DNA of 64,000 bases from the NCBI GenBank assembly GCA_964400285.1, contig CAYNTK010000003.1:124001-188000 (forward strand), in the 5' to 3' direction. A model generated the notes under the pieces. That model saw only the letters and a list, made by a program, of their open reading frames with translations. It ran no database searches and was not told the DNA's origin. This DNA comes from FEN-1279 sp964400285. Its GTDB lineage: Bacteria > Bacteroidota > Ignavibacteria > Tepidaquicellales > Tepidaquicellaceae. Shown here in pieces: positions 26,287-34,249 of this stretch. Made by a program: the position numbers and the translations under genes. How positions within the stretch are numbered: position 1 is the stretch's first letter; the number at the start of each line of letters is the position of its first letter.

Positions 26287-26437
26287 ATTACAAAATAAGT
26301 AAATCCAAACATTGTAAAAAGGTAAACAAAAATACTCTACTCTGCACCCTATGTAGCAAAATTTTTAAAAATATATAAAATTTGTTCTTATAATATTTAT
26401 AAATTTCTTATATATTAAAAAAATTAAATTAATAAAT

Positions 26438-27400
26438 ATGACAGATTCAATCGAACTTAAAAATGCATCCTTAAAAGCTCTTGTAGACTATATGGATCTA
26501 AAAAGCGAAGAGACTTTACTAATAGTTTCAGATGAAACAAAACGTGAAATTGCTCAATCTTTACTCGAAGAAGGAAAAAAACTCTGTAAAGAGGCATTTC
26601 TTGTTGAAATGAAATCACGCGAAATCAACGGTCAGGAACCGCCTCAGCAAATTGCCGAACTAATGAAAATGGTAGATGTTGTTATTTGCCCTACTGAAAA
26701 ATCCCTGACTCACACTGACGCAAGACGCGAAGCGGTAAAACTTGGCGTCCGTGTTGCTACTATGCCCGGAATAAAAATAGGAACAATGATAAGATGTTTA
26801 AATGCAGATGCTGATAAAGTAATAGAACTCACAAAAAAAATTGCAGATGAATTAAGAAAAACTTCCGAAATAAGAGTGGTAACCGAAAAAGGAACAGATA
26901 TTACAATGCCGATGAAAGACAGGCAAATACTCGAAAGCACAGGTGTTTTAAGGAATAAAGGAGAAAGCGGGAACCTGCCTTCTGGTGAAGTTTACCTTGC
27001 CCCATGGGAAGATAAGTCAAATGGAAAAATTGTTATAGATGGCTCTATGGCAGGTATTGGTATGCTCGATACACCTATCACAATTGAAGTGATAAATGGT
27101 TATGCCGAAAAAATTACAGGTGGAGATGAAGCGGTAAAGTTAACCGATATGCTCGATAAAGCCGGACGCGAAGCAAGAGCAGTGGCTGAATTCGGTATTG
27201 GAACAAATTACAAAGCTGAACTCATTGGTGAAATCCTCGAAGACGAAAAAGTTTACGGCACGATTCATATTGCATTCGGAAATAATAAATCTATGGGTGG
27301 CAATATTACCGTCGGCAGTCATCTCGATGGATTAATAAAACAACCAGATGTCTATTTCGATGGAAAACTTATTATGCAAAAAGGAAAATTAATTATATAA
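26438..27400 (+). CDS. M29-family aminopeptidase (AmpT-like)
   Basis: A 320-residue metallo-aminopeptidase of the thermophilic-aminopeptidase T family. Family traits: 'VDVVICPTEKSLTHTDARRE', 'GNLPSGEVYLAPWEDK' (metal-ligand Glu), 'VAEFGIGTN' (Glu), 'LEDEKVYGTIHIAFGNN' (Glu/His) and 'GSHLDGLIKQPDVYFDG' (His/Asp). It is somewhat shorter than AmpT at the N-terminus, matching the shorter branch common in environmental genomes. Likely cytoplasmic peptide breakdown. It is followed 95 nt downstream by a second aminopeptidase on the same strand. Confidence 0.85.
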   Translation: MTDSIELKNASLKALVDYMDLKSEETLLIVSDETKREIAQSLLEEGKKLCKEAFLVEMKSREINGQEPPQQIAELMKMVDVVICPTEKSLTHTDARREAVKLGVRVATMPGIKIGTMIRCLNADADKVIELTKKIADELRKTSEIRVVTEKGTDITMPMKDRQILESTGVLRNKGESGNLPSGEVYLAPWEDKSNGKIVIDGSMAGIGMLDTPITIEVINGYAEKITGGDEAVKLTDMLDKAGREARAVAEFGIGTNYKAELIGEILEDEKVYGTIHIAFGNNKSMGGNITVGSHLDGLIKQPDVYFDGKLIMQKGKLII

Positions 27401-27495
27401 AAAAATTATTTTATTTGTATTAAATAATTTTTAGATTCATTAAATTACATTAATGCTGATTAATTAACAAAAATTACAAATTAAATACATTTCTT

Positions 27496-28785
27496 ATGAA
27501 ATCAATAAAAATCGACAACAAACTTTTTATCGAGAATAGAAAAAGACTTGTTAAAGAATTAAAACCAAATTCGATTGTAGTCGTTCATGCGAATGACGTT
27601 ATGCCGACCAATGCAGACGGAACAATGCATTTTAAACAAAACACTGATCTATTCTGGCTAACAGGAGTCAATCAAGAGGAGACTATATTAGTCTTATATC
27701 CTGATTCTCCCGACCCTGCTTTTAAAGAAGTTCTATTCCTTCGTGAGACAAGTGAATTAATCGCAATATGGGAAGGGAAAAAATTGATGAAAGATGAAGC
27801 AACAGAGTTGACAGGTATTCAAAACATTGTATGGCTATCTGAATTTAATAAAATTTTCAGAAACCTTGTAACCGATGCAGATAATATATATATAAATACT
27901 AATGAACATAAAAGAGCTGATGTTATAGTTCAATCCAGAAGCATTAGATTTTTAAATTGGTGTAAAGAAAATTATCCTCTTCATAATTATTGCAGACTTG
28001 CCCCTGTTATTAATCGTTTGAGAATGATTAAATCCAAAATAGAAATTGAATTACTACAGGAAGCCTGTAACCTTACTGATAAAGCATTCAGACGTGTTCT
28101 TAAATTCGTAAAACCTGGTGTAATGGAATACGAAGTGGAAGCAGAATTTGCTCACGAATTCATCAGAAACGGTGCCGCTTTTGCAGATTACTCACCTATA
28201 ATTGCTTCTGGTGCAAGTGCTTGTGTTCTACATTATGTAGTAAATGATAAACCCTGTAAAGATGGTGATATGATTTTAATAGATACAGGTGCTTCTTATG
28301 CAAATTATAATGCAGATATGACTCGTTGCATACCAGTTAACGGAAGATTCACTAAAAGACAAAAACAAGTATATAACGCGTGTCTTAGAGTAATGAAAAA
28401 TACTATCGATATGATTAAAAAAGGTGGAATATGGAAGGACATTCAAAAAGCAACTGAAAAAAATATGGAAGAGGAATTAGTAAAGTTAAAATTATTAAAG
28501 CTTCGTGATATTAAAAATCAAAATCCCTCATGGCCTGCATTGAAAAAATATTTTATGCATAATGTTTCTCATTTTCTCGGTCTTGATGTCCACGATGTAG
28601 GATATTTCCAGATTCCTTATAAACCAGGAATGGTCTTCACAGTTGAACCGGGAATTTATATACTTGAAGAAGGTATTGGTGTTAGACTTGAGAATAATAT
28701 TCTCGTAACTGAAAAAGGAAATAGAGATTTAATGCAAAACATTCCACTCGAAATAGAGGAAATAGAAGAAATTATGAATAGCTAA
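27496..28785 (+). CDS. Xaa-Pro aminopeptidase (M24B)
   Basis: A 429-residue dinuclear-metal peptidase that removes N-terminal residues before proline, like PepP. The N-terminal AMP_N domain ('NADGTMHFKQNTDLFWLTG') is followed by the pita-bread domain with metal ligands in 'LIDTGASYANYNADMTR' (two Asp), 'FMHNVSHFLGLDVHDVG' (His), 'FTVEPGIYI' (Glu) and 'GVRLENNILVTEKG' (Glu). Length and order match PepP. With the M29 aminopeptidase upstream, this forms a small peptide-degradation pair. No Shine-Dalgarno site is evident. Confidence 0.93.
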   Translation: MKSIKIDNKLFIENRKRLVKELKPNSIVVVHANDVMPTNADGTMHFKQNTDLFWLTGVNQEETILVLYPDSPDPAFKEVLFLRETSELIAIWEGKKLMKDEATELTGIQNIVWLSEFNKIFRNLVTDADNIYINTNEHKRADVIVQSRSIRFLNWCKENYPLHNYCRLAPVINRLRMIKSKIEIELLQEACNLTDKAFRRVLKFVKPGVMEYEVEAEFAHEFIRNGAAFADYSPIIASGASACVLHYVVNDKPCKDGDMILIDTGASYANYNADMTRCIPVNGRFTKRQKQVYNACLRVMKNTIDMIKKGGIWKDIQKATEKNMEEELVKLKLLKLRDIKNQNPSWPALKKYFMHNVSHFLGLDVHDVGYFQIPYKPGMVFTVEPGIYILEEGIGVRLENNILVTEKGNRDLMQNIPLEIEEIEEIMNS

Positions 28786-28841
28786 ATTTATTTACTTTTT
28801 TTATTAATATTCTTAAAAACTCAAACTTAAAATATTATTTT

Positions 28842-28912
28842 CCCCACCATTTATGGCGGGGAAAATTTGGCAAAAAGTCGGGCTTTAGTCCAATCGAATT
28901 CAGCCAAAGCTC
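28842..28912. repeat. REP-like hairpin element
   Basis: ATTTTCCCCACC and GGCGGGGAAAAT form a 12-bp stem with one mismatch around 'ATTTAT', followed by 'GTCGGGCTTTAGTCC' and 'GCCAAAGCTCGA'. The alternating GC-rich hairpin text in an otherwise AT-rich gap looks like a degenerate REP/palindromic element of the kind spread in environmental Bacteroidota. No second copy is present in this window. Confidence 0.4.
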
Positions 28913-28957
28913 GATTATTTAATTTTTATAAAGAAAACAAATTAGTAAAATTTTAAA

Positions 28958-29449
28958 ATGAAAAAATTTTTCTTTACAATTATATCAATTTTATTTTTAT
29001 CTTTTTTGACATCCTTCTCTCATTCACAAAATTCATTGCCAATAGGAATTTATAAACTTGCAGGTTTGTGGGAAATGAAAAATAATGAAGGAATATTTTA
29101 CGAATACTGGAAAATCAACACCGATAGTTCCTTATCAGGAATCGATTATACTTTAAATTCAAATGGCGATACAATAGTTTTAGAAAAACTTCAAATTATA
29201 AAAAAAGATAGTTCTGTTTATTACGTTGCTACAGTTTTAAATCATAATGATGGGAAATCAATTTACTTTAAAATGGTTGCATGGACACTATATGCATTTG
29301 TATTTGAAAATAAACAGCATGACTTTCCTCAAATGATAACTTACTCTATTAAGACACCTGACTTATATAATGTAATAATAGAAGGACCTGACGAAGAAAA
29401 CAAAATTAAATCGATTGAATTCAGATTTAATAGAAAATCAGAATATTAA
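28958..29449 (+). CDS. DUF6265-like exported protein
   Basis: A 163-residue protein with a signal peptide ending FSHSQ. The mature part is an all-beta domain opening 'KLAGLWEMKNNEGIFYEYW' and containing 'FVFENKQHDFPQMITY', the hallmark HDFP motif of DUF6265, which looks lipocalin-like. Function is unknown; small-molecule binding in the periplasm is an inference from fold. Its TAA stop overlaps the TAA of the convergent phzF-like gene (29446-29449). Confidence 0.72.
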   Translation: MKKFFFTIISILFLSFLTSFSHSQNSLPIGIYKLAGLWEMKNNEGIFYEYWKINTDSSLSGIDYTLNSNGDTIVLEKLQIIKKDSSVYYVATVLNHNDGKSIYFKMVAWTLYAFVFENKQHDFPQMITYSIKTPDLYNVIIEGPDEENKIKSIEFRFNRKSEY

Positions 29450-30231
29450 TGAATCTTAATGATTCCCTCTAAATAAGTTACTGCATATCCCGATATTTCC
29501 ACTCTATCATTTATTAATTTACAAATTAAGTTCCCTTCACGTTTTGATAATTGCATCGCTGTCAATTCTTTTTTCCCTAAAACTCTCGCCCAATAAGGCG
29601 TAAGCGTAGTATGAGCTGAACCTGTCACAGGGTCTTCATTAACTCCAACTGATGGTGCAAAAAAGCGCGAAACAAAATCAACCTTATCTCCACTGGCAGT
29701 TGCTATAACACCTCTAACCCCAGACTTCTTAACCATTTCGAAATCAGGATTTATTTCTTCGATTTCTTTTTGAGTTAAATATACAAGTAAATAATCTGTC
29801 TTACCTTTATATGCTTCTATTGGCTTTTTTCCTATTGCTTTTATTAAATCATCAGGAATGTCTATTTTCTTTATTATATCTGCTGGAAAATTTAAAGTAA
29901 GTCTTCCGTTGTCTTTCCTAACTTTCAATTCACCGCTTCTCGAATGAAATAAAATTTCTTTTCTATTATAATCGAGATGTTCAAATAATACATGTGACGA
30001 AGCAAGTGTCGCATGCCCGCATAAATCAACTTCGGTAAGTGGTGTAAACCATCTTATTTCATAATCGATTCCATTGTTAACAAAGAATGCTGTCTCGGCA
30101 AGATTATTTTCAAATGCAATATTTTGCATCAACTCATCTGGTATCCATTCATCTAAAGGACACACCCCAGCAGGGTTTCCACTAAACAATTTATCGGTAA
30201 ATGCATCAACCTGATATAATTTAATTCGCAT
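29446..30231 (-). CDS. PhzF-family isomerase-like protein
   Basis: A 261-residue protein with the two-lobed diaminopimelate-epimerase-like fold of PhzF. Motifs: 'YQVDAFTDKLFSGNPAGVC', the catalytic Glu in 'NNLAETAFFV', 'EIRWFTPLTEVDLCGHATLA' and 'GVNEDPVTGSAHTTL'. PhzF itself isomerises a phenazine precursor, but most relatives are housekeeping enzymes of unknown substrate and no phenazine genes are near. Convergent with the DUF6265 gene; urocanate hydratase lies 34 nt upstream on the same strand, so the two may share a transcript. Confidence 0.88.
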   Translation of the reverse strand: MRIKLYQVDAFTDKLFSGNPAGVCPLDEWIPDELMQNIAFENNLAETAFFVNNGIDYEIRWFTPLTEVDLCGHATLASSHVLFEHLDYNRKEILFHSRSGELKVRKDNGRLTLNFPADIIKKIDIPDDLIKAIGKKPIEAYKGKTDYLLVYLTQKEIEEINPDFEMVKKSGVRGVIATASGDKVDFVSRFFAPSVGVNEDPVTGSAHTTLTPYWARVLGKKELTAMQLSKREGNLICKLINDRVEISGYAVTYLEGIIKIH

Positions 30232-30265
30232 ATTTAATTATTCACTCTGATAAAACTATTATTAT

Positions 30266-31918
30266 TTATTTTATTAACATTGGAATCCTTATTCCAAACT
30301 TCTTACTGTTTTCAATCGCTTGTTCATATCCCGCATCCGAATGTCTAACGATTCCCATACCCGGATCGTAAGTCAGACATCTTTCGAGTCTTGCTTCGGC
30401 TTCGGGAGTTCCATCTGCAACTATCACCATACCTGCGTGAATTGAATTCCCAATACCTACTCCTCCGCCATGGTGGAGAGAAACCCAGCTTGCTCCACCT
30501 ATTGCATTTAGAGCAAAATTAAGTATTGGCCAGTCAGCAATCGCATCCGAGCCATCTTTCATTTTTTCGGTTTCACGATTCGGTGACGCAACACTTCCAC
30601 AATCTAAATGGTCACGACCAATTACAATCGGTGCTTTTACTTTTCCTGTCTTCACTAGTTCGTTAAATACCTTTCCTGCTTTTGCTCTCTCTCCATATCC
30701 GAGCCAGCATATCCTCGATGGTAATCCCTGAAAATGAACTTTTTCTTTCGCGGCTTTAAGCCAGTTATGTAAAAGTTTATCATCAGGAAAAGTCGTCATT
30801 ATAGCATCATCAGTTGTGTAAATATCATTTGGGTCTCCCGAAAGAGCAGCCCAGCGAAAAGGACCTTTTCCATCGCAGAAAAGCGGACGGATATATTCGG
30901 GTACAAAACCAGGAATATCAAATGCATTCTCGAATCCGTTTGCCAATGCTTCACCTCTTAAGTTATTTCCGTAATCAAACGTAATCGCTCCTTTTTTCAT
31001 CATCTCCCACATTGTTTTGCAATGAATAACTGCTGTTTTCCGCGCGAGTTCCTGATATTTTTCAGGATTGCTTTTTCTTAATTCAAGAGCTTCTTCGAAT
31101 TTCATTCCCATAGGAACGTAACCGTTCAGCATATCGTGAGCAGATGTCTGGTCGGTCAATACATCGGGAATAATTCCTCTTTTTAATATTTCAGGTAACA
31201 CTTCCCCTGCATTTCCAACAAGACCAATTGATTTTGCTATTCCTTTTTCTTTCGCTTCAAGAACAAGTTTCAAAGCTTCATCTAAACTTTCAGTCATAAC
31301 ATCACAATAACCCGTATCTAATCTCTTTTGAATTCTCGATTTATCTACATCAATACCTAAAAATGCTCCACCGTTTAGCGTTGCCGCAAGTGGTTGTGCA
31401 CCACCCATTCCACCTAATCCTGCAGTAAGTACAAATTTTCCAGTTAGCGTTCCACCAAAATGTTTTTTTGCTGCTGATGCAAATGTTTCATAAGTCCCTT
31501 GCAATATTCCTTGAGTTCCAATATAAATCCACGAACCTGCTGTCATCTGTCCGTACATAGTCAAACCAAGTCCTTCAAGTCTTCTGAATTCATCCCAAGT
31601 TGCCCACTTTGGAACAATCTGTGAATTCGATATCACAACTCTTGGAGCATTTTTATGTGTTTTAAAAACTGCAACTGGTTTTCCCGATTGTACAAGCAAA
31701 GTTTCATCTTCTTCTAATGTTTTAAGAGTTGCAACTATTGAATCGAAACATTCCCAGTTTCTTGCAGCTTTTCCTGAACCGCCATATACTATTAAATCTT
31801 GTGGACGCTCTGCCACATCAGGATCTAAATTATTCATTAGCATTCGCATTGCTGCTTCTGCCTGCCAGTTTTTACAGGTCATCTTTGTCCCTATTGGTGC
31901 CTTAAATTCTCTTGCCAT
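30266..31918 (-). CDS. hutU: Urocanate hydratase
   Basis: Second step of histidine degradation, adding water to urocanate with tightly bound NAD+. 550 residues, the normal length. Visible: 'GTKMTCKNWQAEAAMRMLMN', 'YGGSGKAARNWECFDSIV', 'GQMTAGSWIYIGTQGILQGT', 'TAGLGGMGGAQPLAATLNGG', 'ITFDYGNNLRGEA', 'FCDGKGPFRWAALSGDP' and 'HHGGGVGIGNSIHAGM'. The conserved Cys region 'HLDCGSVASPNRETEKM' is intact. No hutH, hutI or hutG in the window, so the rest of the pathway must be elsewhere or absent. Confidence 0.96.
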   Translation of the reverse strand: MAREFKAPIGTKMTCKNWQAEAAMRMLMNNLDPDVAERPQDLIVYGGSGKAARNWECFDSIVATLKTLEEDETLLVQSGKPVAVFKTHKNAPRVVISNSQIVPKWATWDEFRRLEGLGLTMYGQMTAGSWIYIGTQGILQGTYETFASAAKKHFGGTLTGKFVLTAGLGGMGGAQPLAATLNGGAFLGIDVDKSRIQKRLDTGYCDVMTESLDEALKLVLEAKEKGIAKSIGLVGNAGEVLPEILKRGIIPDVLTDQTSAHDMLNGYVPMGMKFEEALELRKSNPEKYQELARKTAVIHCKTMWEMMKKGAITFDYGNNLRGEALANGFENAFDIPGFVPEYIRPLFCDGKGPFRWAALSGDPNDIYTTDDAIMTTFPDDKLLHNWLKAAKEKVHFQGLPSRICWLGYGERAKAGKVFNELVKTGKVKAPIVIGRDHLDCGSVASPNRETEKMKDGSDAIADWPILNFALNAIGGASWVSLHHGGGVGIGNSIHAGMVIVADGTPEAEARLERCLTYDPGMGIVRHSDAGYEQAIENSKKFGIRIPMLIK

Positions 31919-32060
31919 ATAATTTTAAATATAATTTTTTTGTTAATTTAATATAATTTACTTATAATATGGCGAAAAAAATATTTAGAAAAATATCTCT
32001 GAGTATAAAAATTTTTATATATGGATATGTGTATTAAAATTCTAAAAAAAGGAAAACAAA

Positions 32061-32620
32061 ATGATTTTAAAACACAAATTACTCGACCATCCGTTTTACA
32101 AAGCATGTAAAAAGGGAAATCATTATCTCACAACTTTTTGAATACGCATCGATTTCATTACAAAAATTCCTTCTTTTTGGGAAAAAGTAATTATAAGTAT
32201 GGATTCCAAAAATCAAATAGAAAAAAAAATAAATGAAGAAGAAAAATTTCGCACTTCTCTTTGAAAACAATGATCTGAAAAACTCCCATAACGGAAAACT
32301 ATCCTTCACTCAAAAATGAAATTGATTTTTTTATAAAATAAATGTTTCGGAACTCCTCGGTGCAATACACGCTTTTGAAATTCAACAACCCGATGTCGCT
32401 AAAACTAAAAAAGCAGGTCTGATTAATTACTAAGGATTTACAAATGAAAATACAAAATAATTCGACGAACATATGGAAGAAGCAGAACATATTAAATACG
32501 GAGAATATTTATACAATAATCTCTCCAATAAAAAATTTTACAAAAGGTTTTAACAAAGTAGCAAAAATTATTTATCAAAGTTTGGATAAATTTCTTGTGT
32601 GATTTAACGATAACTCTTAA
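32061..32620 (+). pseudogene. Decayed TenA/CADD-like (heme-oxygenase-fold) gene
   Basis: ATG at 32061 opens 'ILKHKLLDHPFYKACKKG', the typical N-terminus of TenA/CADD-type proteins; after a frameshift comes 'QLFEYASISLQKF', then 'KVIISMDSKNQIEKKINEEE', 'ELLGAIHAFEIQQPDVAKTK', 'DEHMEEAEHIKYGEYL' and 'KVAKIIYQSLDKFLV'. Together these cover a full-length protein of about 190 residues. At least three frameshifts and several in-frame stops (Tyr codons turned to TAA, a likely Trp codon turned to TGA) break it. The assignment to the CADD branch, diiron enzymes linked to p-aminobenzoate synthesis in Chlamydia, is tentative; the heme-oxygenase-like fold is the firmer part. Confidence 0.65.
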
Positions 32621-32857
32621 GCACAATATTTACTAATACTTCATTTAGATTGAAGAAGTTTATCTCAAATATTAATTACTTGATATATTCTTTTGAAATA
32701 TTTAATTTATAGATAACGGAGATATCTAAAGAATTTATATCTATCAAATTAAACTGATTTTTTTAAAAGTTGCATTCTTGCTTACAACTGGGATATAAAT
32801 TTTTTATTCAAAAAATAATTCTATTATTTTATTAATACAATAAAAGGAGAAAATCAT

Positions 32858-33520
32858 ATGAGAAAAAAGCTTAATGCTCTTTTTGCTTTCTTTTTAGTTG
32901 TAATTTTCGTTTTATTTTGTACAAATCTTTCACACTCTCAGGTGATAGACAAAGACGGTAACACATATCAAACTGTTACTATTGGTACACAGGAATGGAC
33001 TACTGAAAATCTTAAAGTAGAACATTACCGAAATGGTGATGTAATTCCACAGGTTCAAGATAAAGAGCAATGGAAAAAATTAACCACAGGTGCATGGTGT
33101 TACTACGAAAATAAAACCGAAAACGGAACAACTTACGGTAAACTATATAACTGGTATGCGGTTAATGACCCTCGCGGTCTGGCTCCTGAAGGGTGGCATA
33201 TACCAAGTGATGCTGAATGGACAACTCTTATCGAATTTTTAGGCGGAAATAAAGTTGCCGGTGAAAAAATGAAATCTAATGAACTTTGGGTGGATATTAA
33301 ATGGGCTACAAACGAAAGCGGCTTTACTGCAATTCCAGGTGGTATTTGTGACGATAGTTATACCTTTAAATTCATAGGTAAATATGCTTGTTTCTGGTCA
33401 TCAACCAGTAATAATACAGTTGCTTCATGGATTAGAGAACTGCATAATAATATTAAAAATGTTAAACGGGATACTTTTCACAAAAGATATGGACTATCGG
33501 TTAGGTGTGTTAAAGATTAA
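32858..33520 (+). CDS. FISUMP-domain exported protein
   Basis: A 220-residue protein with a signal peptide ending LSHSQ and a strong AAAGGAGA before the ATG. It is almost entirely one FISUMP (Fibrobacter succinogenes major paralogous) domain: 'DKDGNTYQTVTIGTQEWTTE', 'AWCYYENKTENGTTYGKLYN', 'WYAVNDPRGLAPEGWHIPSD', 'AEWTTLIEFLGG', 'ESGFTAIPGG', 'FWSSTSNNTVASWI' and 'YGLSVRCVKD'. The fold is related to formylglycine-generating-enzyme/C-type lectin-like domains; its role is unknown, probably at the cell surface. No T9SS sorting domain. Monocistronic. Confidence 0.85.
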   Translation: MRKKLNALFAFFLVVIFVLFCTNLSHSQVIDKDGNTYQTVTIGTQEWTTENLKVEHYRNGDVIPQVQDKEQWKKLTTGAWCYYENKTENGTTYGKLYNWYAVNDPRGLAPEGWHIPSDAEWTTLIEFLGGNKVAGEKMKSNELWVDIKWATNESGFTAIPGGICDDSYTFKFIGKYACFWSSTSNNTVASWIRELHNNIKNVKRDTFHKRYGLSVRCVKD

Positions 33521-33542
33521 AAATTAAAATCTTTTTTTAGAG

Positions 33543-33612
33543 ACCGTCAGAAATTACTCCGGATAAGCATAATATTAAAGTGCCTGTCAAGAGTTAAGTC
33601 CTGACGGTTTTT
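33543..33612 (+). terminator. Probable terminator after the FISUMP gene
   Basis: ACCGTCAG (33543-33550) pairs with CTGACGGT (33601-33608), followed by TTTTT. The loop of about 50 nt is long, so a more complex structure is possible. Confidence 0.5.
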
Positions 33613-33675
33613 AATTTTAATTACACCTGTTTTATTTTTTCCCTCTTTGATAAATTATATTAATATAATAAAAAT

Positions 33676-34095
33676 ATGAAAATTTATTTCGCAACATCCA
33701 TTAGAGGAGAACAAAATAAAGATTCAGAACTAACTAATGTCGAGCTTATAAATTATTTAAGAAATTTCGGAGAAGTTCTTACCGAGCATTTTTCTAATCC
33801 CGCATTAATTGGTACAGGAGAAACAAAACTTACCGACAAAGAAATTCACGACCGCGATATGATCTGGCTTTTATCTGCCGATGTAATTGTTGCAGAAGTA
33901 AGTAATGCAAGTCTTGGAGTAGGTTATGAAATCGGAAGAGCTATCGAACATAATAAAAAAATACTTTGCCTCAGAAAAAAATCTCCGAAACCTTCGTCTG
34001 CAATGATTTCCGGCTGTAACGACATAACATTTTTAGAATATTCAACTCTGGAAGAAGCAAAAAATTTAATTAATGATTTTTTCTGCCTGGATTGA
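33676..34095 (+). CDS. DNPH1/Rcl-like 2'-deoxynucleoside 5'-phosphate N-hydrolase
   Basis: A 139-residue protein of the nucleoside deoxyribosyltransferase superfamily. It matches the DNPH1 (Rcl) pattern: 'IYFATSIRGEQNKDSELTN', 'LRNFGEVLTEHFSN', 'IHDRDMIWLLSADVIVAEVS' (Asp/Glu active-site region), 'ASLGVGYEIGRAIEHNKKIL' and 'SAMISGC'. DNPH1 cleaves the glycosidic bond of deoxynucleotides, notably 5-hydroxymethyl-dUMP, cleansing the nucleotide pool. A deoxynucleoside kinase is encoded at 61795-62457. Convergent with the 893-residue T9SS protein gene. Confidence 0.85.
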   Translation: MKIYFATSIRGEQNKDSELTNVELINYLRNFGEVLTEHFSNPALIGTGETKLTDKEIHDRDMIWLLSADVIVAEVSNASLGVGYEIGRAIEHNKKILCLRKKSPKPSSAMISGCNDITFLEYSTLEEAKNLINDFFCLD

Positions 34096-34141
34096 TTACT
34101 ATCTTATAATTTTTAGTCTTTTCACCCTGTAAATTCTTTAT

Positions 34142-34186
34142 AATCATATAAATCAAAGTAATCAATTAAATCAGAGTAATCAGTGA
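34142..34186. repeat. Five 9-nt tandem units, AATCAxAGT type
   Basis: AATCATATA, AATCAAAGT, AATCAATTA, AATCAGAGT and AATCAGTGA follow each other without gaps between the DNPH1-like gene and the terminator of the convergent T9SS gene. Confidence 0.8.
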
Positions 34187-34221
34187 TAAAAAAAGTCCGT
34201 AAAGCTATCGCTTAACGGACT
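34185..34221 (-). terminator. Rho-independent terminator of the 893-aa T9SS gene
   Basis: AGTCCGT (34194-34200) and ACGGACT (34215-34221) plus inner AAGC/GCTT form a long hairpin; on the minus strand it is followed by seven T. It ends the gene whose stop is at 34247. Confidence 0.9.
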
Positions 34222-34249
34222 CTAAAGAATCTATAGATTCTAAAGACTA
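34221..34249. repeat. 9-nt tandem units with a 16-bp palindrome at a stop codon
   Basis: TCTAAAGAA, TCTATAGAT and TCTAAAGAC follow each other from 34221, and AGAATCTATAGATTCT (34226-34241) is a perfect palindrome. The array runs into the stop codon of the 893-aa gene (34247). Confidence 0.6.

Noticed and set aside
29446..30231. Part of a phenazine biosynthesis cluster
   Set aside because: No other phz-like gene is near; the PhzF family is mostly housekeeping.
32079..32490. Two minus-strand open frames over the 32-kb gap
   Set aside because: They lie opposite the readable TenA/CADD-like pseudogene, have no family features and look like low-complexity Phe/Ser-rich shadow frames.
32061..32620. 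Stop-codon reassignment or readthrough to explain in-frame TAA and TGA
   Set aside because: The region also has several frameshifts, and TAA, TGA and TAG act as normal stops at intact genes throughout the window; decay is simpler.
34142..34249. CRISPR array
   Set aside because: Units are only 9 nt, without unique spacers of 25-40 nt, and no cas gene is present.
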